Positions 52,303-62,142 of a DNA stretch of 64,000 bases are shown here, in pieces; the stretch's first letter is position 1; each line of letters begins with the position of its first letter. The stretch is taken from NCBI RefSeq assembly GCF_026625605.1, contig NZ_CP113054.1, positions 3,348,001-3,412,000 of the forward strand, read 5' to 3'. The position numbers were made by a program, and so were the translations under genes. Below the pieces are notes generated by a model. The model made no database searches, had not been told where the DNA came from, and was given only the letters and a program-made list of their open reading frames with translations. The DNA is from Luteolibacter sp. SL250. Lineage in GTDB: Bacteria > Verrucomicrobiota > Verrucomicrobiia > Verrucomicrobiales > Akkermansiaceae.

Positions 52303-53139
52303 ATGAGCACGGTTCTGGAAACAATCGATGGCGGCACCCGCTATCTGGAAAAACGGGGAATCGACGACGCGCGCAGGAACATGCAGATGCTCGTGGCCAG
52401 ACAACTGGGCTGCACCCGCATGGACCTCTACCTCCAGTTCGACCGACCGCTGATGGAGAGCGATCTGGCCCCACTGCGCGAGAATCTGAAGAAGCGAGGC
52501 GAGGGCATCCCCCTCCAGCACCTGCTCGGCCAGGTGTTCTTCCACCGCAACGAATTCATCTGCGACTCCCGCGGCCTCATACCCCGACCGGAGACGGAGG
52601 AACTGGTGGAGTGGATCCTGCGCTGGGACCTGCCGGAAAAACTGGATGTCCTGGACGTGGGCTGCGGCTCCGGTGTTCTGGGACTGTCACTGGCGGCCGC
52701 CCGGCCCGGATGGCAGGTCACCTTGGCGGACATCTCCGAAGACGCCCTCTCCCTCACCCGTGAGAACGCCGCCGCGCTGGAGCTGGCCAACGTCTCCACC
52801 ATCCACAGCGACCTTTTTTCCAACATTCCCGGCACCTTCGGCGGCATCGCGGCCAATCTGCCCTACGTCCCGGAGACGGAGCGCCCCACTTTGACCACCG
52901 AAGTGATGCACGACCCGGCGCTCGCCCTTTTCGGCGGGCCGGACGGGCTGGATGTGATCCGCCGCTTCATCCCGGACGCCTACCGACGCCTGAAGCCCGG
53001 TGGCTGGCTGGTTTTGGAAATCGGCCACGATCAGGCTTCACAGGTCGCCGGTTTTCTCGAAAAGTCCGGCTTCTCCCGCATCGAAGTGAAAAGCGACCTT
53101 TCCGGTATCCCGCGTTTTCCCCTCGCATGGAGGGACTGA
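52303..53139 (+). CDS. prmC: Peptide chain release factor N5-glutamine methyltransferase
   Basis: The 278-aa protein from the ATG at 52303 has an N-terminal helical domain with LQHLLGQVFFHRNEFICD and the PrmC signature LIPRPETEELVEWIL. SAM motif I is VLDVGCGSGVLGLSLA, and the catalytic NPPY-type loop appears as NLPYVPE. It methylates the GGQ glutamine of release factors. Length is normal. murA follows after 36 nt on the same strand. Confidence 0.93.
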   Translation: MSTVLETIDGGTRYLEKRGIDDARRNMQMLVARQLGCTRMDLYLQFDRPLMESDLAPLRENLKKRGEGIPLQHLLGQVFFHRNEFICDSRGLIPRPETEELVEWILRWDLPEKLDVLDVGCGSGVLGLSLAAARPGWQVTLADISEDALSLTRENAAALELANVSTIHSDLFSNIPGTFGGIAANLPYVPETERPTLTTEVMHDPALALFGGPDGLDVIRRFIPDAYRRLKPGGWLVLEIGHDQASQVAGFLEKSGFSRIEVKSDLSGIPRFPLAWRD

Positions 53140-53175
53140 TTTCCTTTCCCACCACTTTCCCACTTTACCCAACCC

Positions 53176-54447
53176 ATGGATAAACTCGTCGTCCACGGCG
53201 GTGCCACGCTCCGCGGCGCCATCAACATCTCCGGCTCGAAGAATGCTTCCCTGCCGATCCTGGCCGCCACCCTGCTGACGGAGGGTGAGTGCATCATCCG
53301 CCGCGTGCCGGATGTCTCCGACACCAACTACATGGTGCAGATCCTCAGCGCGCTGGGTTCCGACGTGGAGCGTTCTTCCGGCACCGTCCGCATCAGTTGC
53401 GCGGACATTTCCGATGAGGCTCCTTACGAACTGGTCCGCCGGATGCGCGCATCCATCTGCGTGATGGGGCCGCTGCTCGCGCGGAAGCGGCGTGCCGTGG
53501 TCTCCCTGCCCGGCGGCTGCGTCATCGGTGACCGACCGGTGGACCTCCACCTGCGGGGGCTGGAGGCTCTCGGCGCGAAAGTCGAGTTCGAGGGCGGCAA
53601 CATCATCCTCACCGCACCGGACGGCCTGCGCGGCGCGGAGATCGACCTGCGCGGCACCCATGGTCCGACCGTTCTGGGCACGGACAACGTGATGATGGCG
53701 GCGACCCTCGCGGAAGGCATCACCGTCATCGAGTCCGCCGCCGCCGAGCCGGAAGTGCTGGACCTTGCGAATTTCCTCAATGCCATGGGTGCGAAGATCC
53801 AGGGCGCCGGCACCCGACGCATCGTGATCGAAGGCGTGAAGGAGCTGAAAGGTGTGGAGCACACCGTCATCCCGGACCGGATCGAGGCAGGGACCTTCAT
53901 GGCCGCCGCCGCGCTGGCCGGTGAGGAGGTCCGCCTGCGCCGGATCTGCCGGGAGCACATGAAAGCCATCACGGAAGCGATCGTGAAATCCGGCCACCGC
54001 ATCGACTTCAACGAGGCCGGGGACGAATGCGTCATCCACCGGAATCCGGAGACAACCGGCTGTGACATCGTCACCGCCCCCTACCCCGGCTACCCGACTG
54101 ACATGCAGGCGCAGATGACCGCGCTGCTGGCCACCACCCCCGGCATCAGCGTCATCAAGGACACCATCTTCCCGCAGCGCTTCATGCACTGCTCCGAGCT
54201 GAAGCGGATGGGAGCGGACATCAAGGTGGACGGCGGCACCGCCATCGTCCGCGGCGTCGCCCAGCTCTCCGCGGCACCCGTCATGGCGTCCGACCTCCGC
54301 GCCTCCGCCGCGCTGGTCCTCGCCGCCCTGAAGGCGAAGGGCAGCACGGAAATCAGCCGCCTCTACCACATCGACCGTGGCTACGAGCATATCGACGAAA
54401 AGCTCCTCATGCTGGGAGCGAATGTCGAGCGGGTGAAGGACCGCTGA
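53176..54447 (+). CDS. murA: UDP-N-acetylglucosamine 1-carboxyvinyltransferase
   Basis: The 423-aa protein opens MDKLVVHGGATLRGAINISG with the family SGSKNASLPI. It has MRASICVMGPLLAR and the PEP-reactive Cys in LPGGCVIGDRPVDLHLRG, then GTDNVMMAATLAEG, PYPGYPTDMQAQMTALL and DLRASAALVLAALKA. It makes the first committed precursor of peptidoglycan in the cytosol. The Cys (not the Asp variant) predicts fosfomycin sensitivity of this enzyme. Confidence 0.96.
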   Translation: MDKLVVHGGATLRGAINISGSKNASLPILAATLLTEGECIIRRVPDVSDTNYMVQILSALGSDVERSSGTVRISCADISDEAPYELVRRMRASICVMGPLLARKRRAVVSLPGGCVIGDRPVDLHLRGLEALGAKVEFEGGNIILTAPDGLRGAEIDLRGTHGPTVLGTDNVMMAATLAEGITVIESAAAEPEVLDLANFLNAMGAKIQGAGTRRIVIEGVKELKGVEHTVIPDRIEAGTFMAAAALAGEEVRLRRICREHMKAITEAIVKSGHRIDFNEAGDECVIHRNPETTGCDIVTAPYPGYPTDMQAQMTALLATTPGISVIKDTIFPQRFMHCSELKRMGADIKVDGGTAIVRGVAQLSAAPVMASDLRASAALVLAALKAKGSTEISRLYHIDRGYEHIDEKLLMLGANVERVKDR

Positions 54448-54459
54448 GAAGGCGCTACA

Positions 54460-55371
54460 TCACGCGCCGGGCAGTGGTGGGGGGATTTCCCCGGGACGCC
54501 TCGACGGCAGGAGCAGGACAAGCGCCAGCGCCAGCACCTGCGACGCCGCCAGGCCGACCATGATGCCCATTCCCATGTTGCCGGTTACGTTCGGGCCGGA
54601 AGGAGCCAATGCCAACTGGGCTTCCTCGTGGACTACCACGCTGTCATCGTCCAACTCACGGGAAACCTTTTCGGTCACGTACTTCAACTTCAGGGATTGC
54701 AGCAGCTCCAGCTCTGATTCGAACTCCCGCTTTCTGGCGACGTATTCCTCGGTATCGACGCCGCCTCCTCCGACCTGCGGCTTGGGAGTCACGCCTTCGT
54801 GATGGTGAAGCAGTGTTTTGGTCCTCACGACCGCTGCCAGTGCCTTTCTCCGCTCCTCGACCTTGCCTTCCTGTTCCCGGACTGCTTCCGAAAGAGCCTT
54901 CGACGCGCTTTCCGACTTTCCGGTGTCACGAGAGCTTCGCTGTTTCCGGTACTGGTCGATGACCGCAACGACAATGTCCCTAGCATCCTCACGGTTGACG
55001 TGGCGGGCACGGATGGACACCAGGTCCGTCCCGCGTAGTTGCTCCACCGTGAGGGAGCGCTCCACGATCACGGCGGCGTCCGGCGCAGGCATGGCCCACC
55101 TCTTGTCCAGGTCCAGTTGCTTCACCGCCGCCAACAGCACGCCCTGGCTTTTCATCAGGGCCATCTCGCGTTCCAAGAACTTGGGATCCCTTTCCGGGGA
55201 TGGTGAACCAGGATCAAATGGCGACAGGATGATTCCCGGAGGTTTGATTTCGACCACTGCCTGCGAATCGAAGGTCTTCGGCTGCACGTAGGTGACCACG
55301 CTTGCAACCATCACACCTACGAACAGTCCCGCAACAGCGAGGACAGGGAACAACCACCACCAGCGTTTCAT
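54460..55371 (-). CDS. Wzz/GumC-like chain-length determinant protein
   Basis: This is a 303-aa protein from the ATG at 55371 (MKRWWWLFPVLAVAGLFVGV). A first membrane helix is followed by the Wzz-type strand YVQPKTFDSQAVVEIKPPG, a helical periplasmic part with coiled coil (REQEGKVEERRKALAAV, RKREFESELELLQSLKLK) and a second membrane helix near the C-terminus (~265-290) with a Pro-rich tail (PPPLPGA). It resembles polysaccharide co-polymerases without the kinase domain. No glycan cluster is adjacent. Confidence 0.75.
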   Translation of the reverse strand: MKRWWWLFPVLAVAGLFVGVMVASVVTYVQPKTFDSQAVVEIKPPGIILSPFDPGSPSPERDPKFLEREMALMKSQGVLLAAVKQLDLDKRWAMPAPDAAVIVERSLTVEQLRGTDLVSIRARHVNREDARDIVVAVIDQYRKQRSSRDTGKSESASKALSEAVREQEGKVEERRKALAAVVRTKTLLHHHEGVTPKPQVGGGGVDTEEYVARKREFESELELLQSLKLKYVTEKVSRELDDDSVVVHEEAQLALAPSGPNVTGNMGMGIMVGLAASQVLALALVLLLPSRRPGEIPPPLPGA

Positions 55372-55438
55372 CCGGCGTTTATGGAAAGAAACCCTGGTGG
55401 GACGCAAGTCAACTTACTAACACAAAGTGGAATCAACA

Positions 55439-57118
<1,680 letters not shown>

Positions 57119-57144
57119 GGGAAATGAGAAATTGGATATTTGTT

Positions 57145-57351
57145 TCAGAGTTCCTCTTCAGTGAGAGAAACCAGTTTCATCAGACTGCGGAGCAGACCGA
57201 TCTTGAGATCCTGATTGCCGTGAATGGGAATGACCAATCTTTCCATCCTGCCATCCATGACATACACGTGATGGCTGCCGTTGATTCGGGCAAGTCTCCA
57301 CCCCCGTTCTTCGGCCAGCTTCGCCAGGTGCTTCCCGGAAACGGACTTCAT
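57145..57351 (-). CDS. hicA: HicA-family mRNA interferase toxin
   Basis: The 68-aa protein has the HicA dsRBD-like fold: VSGKHLAKLAEERGWRLARI and the active-site His in NGSHHVYVMDG, then VIPIHGNQDLKIGLLRSLMK. It would cleave mRNA and stop translation when free of its antitoxin. It begins in an ATGA overlap with the hicB-like stop upstream, so the antitoxin is translated first. Confidence 0.85.
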   Translation of the reverse strand: MKSVSGKHLAKLAEERGWRLARINGSHHVYVMDGRMERLVIPIHGNQDLKIGLLRSLMKLVSLTEEEL

Positions 57352-57548
57352 ACGGCAATCTCGAGAATACGGCCTTCGGCAGGTCGGCCTTCAGGTTCCG
57401 CAGCCATCAGCCATCCAGCTATGGCCTCCTGAATGTTCTCTTCCAGCTCCTGCAGGGTTTCACCTTGGGTGAAACATCCGGGCAGGGCAGGAACTTCCGC
57501 CCAAAATCCGCCTTCTTCAGCTTCATGGATGATGGCCTTCAGAGTCAT
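57348..57548 (-). CDS. hicB: HicB-family antitoxin, short form
   Basis: The 66-aa protein from the ATG at 57548 has the HicB RNase H-like core: KAIIHEAEEGGFWAEVPALP, GCFTQGETLQELEENIQEAI. It lacks the C-terminal HTH or ribbon-helix-helix domain found in longer HicB proteins, so it can bind the toxin but probably cannot repress the operon alone. It has its own near-leaderless promoter. Order hicB-hicA is the reverse of the E. coli order but is common. Confidence 0.83.
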   Translation of the reverse strand: MTLKAIIHEAEEGGFWAEVPALPGCFTQGETLQELEENIQEAIAGWLMAAEPEGRPAEGRILEIAV

Positions 57549-57554
57549 GGGAGA

Positions 57555-57582
57555 AGCATACGATGTGGAACGAGGGGCGCAA
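57555..57582 (-). promoter_or_regulatory. Leaderless-type promoter of hicBA
   Basis: On the minus strand TTGCGC (57577-57582), a 16-bp spacer and TATGCT (57555-57560) precede the hicB ATG at 57548 by 6 nt. Confidence 0.55.
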
Positions 57583-57598
57583 TTCCCGATTCCACGCC

Positions 57599-58933
57599 TC
57601 AAACCGCGGCCAGCTCCGTGAGCAGCGCCTGGTTCAGGCGGATGCCGGCCTCGAAGTTCTCCACGGGGAAGTTCTCGTCCGGCGAGTGGATCTGGGCATC
57701 CGCCAGTGCGAGCCCGAGCAACAGCGTGTCCACGCCGAGGATGTCGCGGAAGGTCTGCACGATGGGGATGCTGCCGCCTTCGCGGATGAGCACCGGCTCG
57801 GTGCCGAAAGCCATTTTCAACGCGGACTGCGCGGCGAGGCCGAACTTCGAGTGCGGGTCCACCACATACGGCTTCCCGTCGTGGCCGATCTCCACCTCGA
57901 TCTTCACACCGGGCGGGCAGTGAGCACGGAGGTGCTTTTCGACCTTGGCGAGGATGTCCGCCGGATCCTGGTCAGGCACCAGACGGAAGGAAAACTTCAC
58001 GAAGGCCTCCGCAGGGAGGACCGTCTTCGAGCCTTCGCCCTGGTAGCCGCCGCCGATGCCGTTGACCTCTGCGGTCGGGCGTGCCCAGGTGCGCTCGGCG
58101 GAGGTGTAGCCTTCCTCGCCGAAGAGGCCGGGCGAGCCGGTGACTTTCAGGAAATCCGCGTCGGAAACGCCGGGGACCTTCGCCCACATCTCGCGCTCCC
58201 AGTCCTCCAGTGGGCGCACATCGTCGTAGAATCCATCCACCAGCACGCGGCCATCGGCATCATGCAGGCTGGCAACCAAACGGGCAACGGCGGTCGCGGG
58301 ATTCGCCACCGCACCGCCGAACAGGCCGGAGTGCAGATCACGTTCCGGGCCGGTGAGCTTCACCTCGCAGCAAGCGATGCCCCGCAGGCCGTAGCCCAGC
58401 GTACCCATGCCCGGTGCCACCATGCCGGTGTCCGAGATGGCGATGACATCGCATATCAGATCGTCCTTATGCTCCGCGAGGAATGCGGCCAGGTTCGGGC
58501 TGCCGATTTCTTCCTCCCCCTCGAAGAGGAAGATGAGATTCACGGGCAGCTCGCCATGCTCCTTGAGCGTCTTTTCGACCCCCAGCACGTGGGCGAGCAT
58601 CTGCCCCTTGTTGTCCGTGGCTCCGCGCGCCCAGATCCTGCCATGGCGGATCTCCGGCTCGAATGGAGGGGTGGTCCACAGGTTGAGCGGATCGACCGGT
58701 TGCACGTCGTAGTGGCCGTAGATGAGGACGGTCTTCCTGTCCGGACGATGTGCGTTTTTCGCGATCACCACGGGATGCTTTGGCGTCTCATGCAGCTCCG
58801 CCGTCAGCCCCATCCGCTGGAGTTTCCCGATCAGCCAGCCAGCGCAGTCACGCACGTCGCCGGCGTTCCGGGAGTCCGTGGAAACGCTCGGAAAACGGAG
58901 AAAGGAAAAGAGGTCTTCAAGCTCGGGAGTCAC
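57599..58933 (-). CDS. M20-family dipeptidase
   Basis: This is a 444-aa enzyme if started at the GTG at 58933 (family N-terminus TPELEDLFSFLRFPSVSTD). The frame runs 58 codons further with non-protein-like content. Metal-site motifs are VLIYGHYDVQPVDP, GATDNKGQ, LFEGEEEIGSPN and a late REGGSIPIVQTF, as in carnosinase-like M20 peptidases. It hydrolyses short peptides with two Zn ions in the cytosol. TTGCGA-17-AACCAT, a weak promoter, lies 6 nt before the GTG and supports this start. Confidence 0.87.
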   Translation of the reverse strand: MTPELEDLFSFLRFPSVSTDSRNAGDVRDCAGWLIGKLQRMGLTAELHETPKHPVVIAKNAHRPDRKTVLIYGHYDVQPVDPLNLWTTPPFEPEIRHGRIWARGATDNKGQMLAHVLGVEKTLKEHGELPVNLIFLFEGEEEIGSPNLAAFLAEHKDDLICDVIAISDTGMVAPGMGTLGYGLRGIACCEVKLTGPERDLHSGLFGGAVANPATAVARLVASLHDADGRVLVDGFYDDVRPLEDWEREMWAKVPGVSDADFLKVTGSPGLFGEEGYTSAERTWARPTAEVNGIGGGYQGEGSKTVLPAEAFVKFSFRLVPDQDPADILAKVEKHLRAHCPPGVKIEVEIGHDGKPYVVDPHSKFGLAAQSALKMAFGTEPVLIREGGSIPIVQTFRDILGVDTLLLGLALADAQIHSPDENFPVENFEAGIRLNQALLTELAAV

Positions 58934-59173
58934 GCACGGATGGTTGGCTGTGGCGATTTCCGTCGCAAGACGAATCCGCCCGGGTTCCGCCTGCTCAGAA
59001 CCGTCGCAAAATGCAAATTTGGAACAGCCCCGAGTGTAGGATTTGCACGGGCCCGTGGAACAGACAGAACGGACTACCATCCATAACAATCTCAAAATGA
59101 ATCTCATAAGATCAAAACGGATGATCTGTCACCTGAAATGCTAGTGGATAGGAGGACAACAACATCCATCACC

Positions 59174-59353
59174 ATGAAAACCACCGCTACCATCCTCGGC
59201 CTTGCCGCCGCTGTTCTGCTTCCATCCTGCACCGCCTATGTGGATCCCACGCCTCCCGTGACCACCCAGGCAACCACCACGACCACCACCGCGGATCCCT
59301 ACACCGGCACCGCCACGCAGAAGCGGACCACAACCACCACGACCAACTACTGA
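59174..59353 (+). CDS. Small Thr-rich lipoprotein
   Basis: This is a 59-aa protein from the ATG at 59174 with a signal peptide and lipobox LLPSC at about residue 19. The mature part is mostly Thr, with two poly-Thr runs (TTTTTT). A GGAGG lies about 17 nt upstream of the ATG. Function unknown; a surface-exposed, possibly glycosylated tail is an inference. A strong terminator follows. Confidence 0.65.
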   Translation: MKTTATILGLAAAVLLPSCTAYVDPTPPVTTQATTTTTTADPYTGTATQKRTTTTTTNY

Positions 59354-59378
59354 TCCGAAGATCCACCTGCGATCCGAC

Positions 59379-59412
59379 AGCCGCTCTCCCATGGAGAGCG
59401 GCTCTTTTTTTT
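59379..59412 (+). terminator. Intrinsic terminator after the Thr-rich lipoprotein
   Basis: An 11-bp perfect stem (59379-59389 with 59393-59403), loop CAT, then a C and eight T. Confidence 0.9.
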
Positions 59413-60751
59413 GCAAAGGCTGCATCGGCTTTCCGCGCGTCCGTGGTGGATCCGAAACATTACTTCCCCTGACTGCACATTTTCATCAATCTGCTTCAAA
59501 CCCACCGGAACCTTCCTGAAGAAGCCCATCTCATTCCTCGTCTATCCCGTCGTCGGCCTTTTGATCGGCTGGATGTCCGGTCCCGCACCGGAGTCCGCAC
59601 CGTCACCTGCTCCTCCCCGGCCATCTGTCAGAGAGCCGCGGACCTCTGGGCCTGCACCCGCCACGGCGGATCTGCTCCAGGCCACGCGGCCACGGGAGGG
59701 CTCCTTCGGCGAGGCACCGTCCACCGGCATCAGCGTACACATCGCCAACTGGACGGACGAAGAAATCCTCACCGCGCTGGAGGAGGCGGCACGGATGCCG
59801 GACACGCTCCGCCGCTATGACTCAATCGCCTCCCTGCTGCTGGCGGAATACACACGGAGGGACCCGGACCGCGCGCTGGCGTGGGCCATGGCGCAACCGC
59901 CCATCCTCAGCCGGAGATTTGCCCAAACGGTCATCGCCACTTGGCCTCCCGACCGGGTGGATGACGCCATCGCATTCGTAAGGAAGAATCCGGATCTGTT
60001 CGGCAACAAACTCCCGGTCAACCTGATCTATGCGTCCTTCGCCCAGGCCGCAGAACATGGTCCGGCAGCTCTCATTTCACGGATGGCCGAGCTGAAGGAA
60101 GACGGGATTCCACGCTATAGTTCCTACTCGTTCGACTTTCCCGCGGGGTTCGACTTCGCAGCGCTGCTCGGATCATCGGATCTCAAGTCTCTGGATCTTC
60201 CCAGGATCGAAAGTGCCTTCCTCCGGGCATGGCTGAATCAGGACCGGGAAGGTGCCTTTGATTGGGTGCTGCGGAATTCCGGCCCTGCCGCGCTCATCAA
60301 GCTAGGCCCATCGCAGTTCCGTGGCAACGGTGAGCATCCGCGGTGGCTCGTCGGCAAGCTGGAGACCCTCACTCCCGGACAACGCGCGGCGTTCTTCGAG
60401 GCGAACTCCTCGAGCTTTCTCCAGCCCGGCTGGAACTCTGTCGCTTGGATCAACTCCGCCAAGCAGCCGGAAATGAAGGACGCCCTGCGCTCCGCCGCCG
60501 CACAGGGCATTTTCATCGGCCTGGATTCCTATGTGGACCGCGGACTCCAGGCCCTGTCCACCCTTCCGGATGGGGAATCCCGCCTGCGCGCTCTGGAAAC
60601 ATTGGAACCCAAGGGGGATCGCACGCCCCTCCAGGCCGGTGCCGCACAGATCCTCCGCCGGCAGCTCGCCGAATGGGGCGCGGACGCCGCACGCACCGAT
60701 GCCATCATCGCCCGCCTGAAGGAGAAGACCAAACCTACTGGCGACCCATGA
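59411..60751 (+). CDS. Membrane-anchored helical-repeat protein (paralogue 1)
   Basis: Up to 446 aa. The only common start upstream of the anchor is a TTG at 59411 inside the previous terminator; a CTG at 59516 would give the natural-looking MKKPISFLVYPVVGLLIGWM and 411 aa, so the start is unresolved. After the membrane helix come a Pro-rich linker and helical repeats with the theme DPDRALAWAMAQP, FAQTVIATWPP, DREGAFDWVLRNSG, as in solenoid proteins. It is homologous in layout to the next product, to which it is coupled by ATGA. Function unknown. Confidence 0.65.
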   Translation: MQRLHRLSARPWWIRNITSPDCTFSSICFKPTGTFLKKPISFLVYPVVGLLIGWMSGPAPESAPSPAPPRPSVREPRTSGPAPATADLLQATRPREGSFGEAPSTGISVHIANWTDEEILTALEEAARMPDTLRRYDSIASLLLAEYTRRDPDRALAWAMAQPPILSRRFAQTVIATWPPDRVDDAIAFVRKNPDLFGNKLPVNLIYASFAQAAEHGPAALISRMAELKEDGIPRYSSYSFDFPAGFDFAALLGSSDLKSLDLPRIESAFLRAWLNQDREGAFDWVLRNSGPAALIKLGPSQFRGNGEHPRWLVGKLETLTPGQRAAFFEANSSSFLQPGWNSVAWINSAKQPEMKDALRSAAAQGIFIGLDSYVDRGLQALSTLPDGESRLRALETLEPKGDRTPLQAGAAQILRRQLAEWGADAARTDAIIARLKEKTKPTGDP

Positions 60752-62061
60752 AGCCGTTCCCCCACGCCATCATCGCCGTCACCCTCCTCGCCGCCGGGGC
60801 ATGGGGCGGCTGGGCCATTCAGTCCGCCACCGGAAAGACCTCCACAGAGGAAAGGTCCGGGAAACCCGAAACGCGCTCCACCCGCCATCCGGCGCGCCCG
60901 TCAGCACCCATCACCGATTCGTCCGGCAGCCGCCACACTTTGGCCGCCCTGCTTTCCTTCCAAGCCGCTGGGGGACGCGCAGGGGATCTGCACGATGGAC
61001 TGGGCCGCATGGATGTCCCCGCGCTCCAGTCCCTCATCCTGGAGCAGCAGACCGCCCTCGCCGCCGAGGAGGAGGGAGACATCGCCGCCCATCGGGAGTT
61101 GCTGAACGCCGCCCTCGCGGAGCTCTGGTCGCGCAGTGGTACCGCCGCCATGGAATGGGCAGCAGGACTTCCGGAGAAAGACCAGCGCGGAACCATCACC
61201 ATGGGACTGCTGGATGCCGCGCTCGCGGACGATCCCGTCTCCGCCCTTCCGTGGATGAAAAAATACCAAGGGGAATTCGGGAAAGGCGACACGGAGTCGA
61301 GGTTCTTCGGCACCGCCATGAGAGCCTCCGCCGCCCGCAGCGCGGATGACGTGATCCGCATCTTCGGCGAATTCCAGGGAGCCAACTACGCGAACCCGCT
61401 CCATAATGCCGGGTATCCGGAGGATTTCGACTTCGCCAAACTCCACGCCGCCCTTTCCAAGAAGACGGATCTCTCCGACGCCATCTCCGCCTGGGCTTCA
61501 CGGGATCCGGAGGCCGCCTGGGCCGCCATCACCAAGCGCGACTCCGACGCCATGACCGGAGCGTTCCAAGTCTCCACCCCGTTCACCGCCTATCTGCTGG
61601 GAGTCATCGCCACGGACGGGGAAATCTCCGGCATCCAGACCATCATGGAGCGCCTCTCCAAGCTGCCGGAAGGACAGCGCACCATCCACCTCCACGGCAT
61701 TGATCCTCTGGGCACCCTTTCCACCGAAGGGGCCGCCGCCCTCACGACGAAGCTCCCTGGCTCCGAGAAAGTCGCCTACGCCGCGTCCGTCGTCCGCGCC
61801 TCCGGTGACAGTCCGCGCAGCCATGCCGTGCTGGACACCCTCCCGCGTGCGGATCTCATCGCCACGCTCCAGCAGATCAGGACGAACGAAAGGTCCTCCC
61901 CCTTTGCCCCGACGCTCACACCGGACAAAATCGCCGCCCTGGATACCGCCATGCGTGACCGTTACCAGTTCACCGCGGAAGAAATGGCCGCCGTCACCAA
62001 AATCGCCCCGCAGCGTTCCGATTTCGAACCGGCGGAAATCTACGCTCCGCCGGGCAAATGA
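60748..62061 (+). CDS. Membrane-anchored helical-repeat protein (paralogue 2)
   Basis: This is a 437-aa protein from the ATG at 60748, overlapping the upstream stop as ATGA. The N-terminal anchor is FPHAIIAVTLLAAGAWGGWA, then a charged linker and helical repeats: SGTAAMEWAAGLPEKDQR, DPVSALPWMKKYQGEF, DAISAWASRDPEAAWAAITK. The A-x-x-W theme recurs at intervals of about 40-90 residues as in the first paralogue. It probably projects into the periplasm. No catalytic motif; function unknown. Confidence 0.72.
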   Translation: MKPFPHAIIAVTLLAAGAWGGWAIQSATGKTSTEERSGKPETRSTRHPARPSAPITDSSGSRHTLAALLSFQAAGGRAGDLHDGLGRMDVPALQSLILEQQTALAAEEEGDIAAHRELLNAALAELWSRSGTAAMEWAAGLPEKDQRGTITMGLLDAALADDPVSALPWMKKYQGEFGKGDTESRFFGTAMRASAARSADDVIRIFGEFQGANYANPLHNAGYPEDFDFAKLHAALSKKTDLSDAISAWASRDPEAAWAAITKRDSDAMTGAFQVSTPFTAYLLGVIATDGEISGIQTIMERLSKLPEGQRTIHLHGIDPLGTLSTEGAAALTTKLPGSEKVAYAASVVRASGDSPRSHAVLDTLPRADLIATLQQIRTNERSSPFAPTLTPDKIAALDTAMRDRYQFTAEEMAAVTKIAPQRSDFEPAEIYAPPGK

Positions 62062-62142
62062 CCATGGTGGGAGAATCATTGCTTCCCCTCCAAAAAAATT
62101 CCGGTAGCTTGTGCCAAATCCACTGAAACCCAATTTCTTCCG

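Noticed and set aside
59270..59350. Simple ACC repeat as a possible regulatory microsatellite
   Set aside because: It encodes the poly-Thr tail of the small lipoprotein and lies fully in frame.
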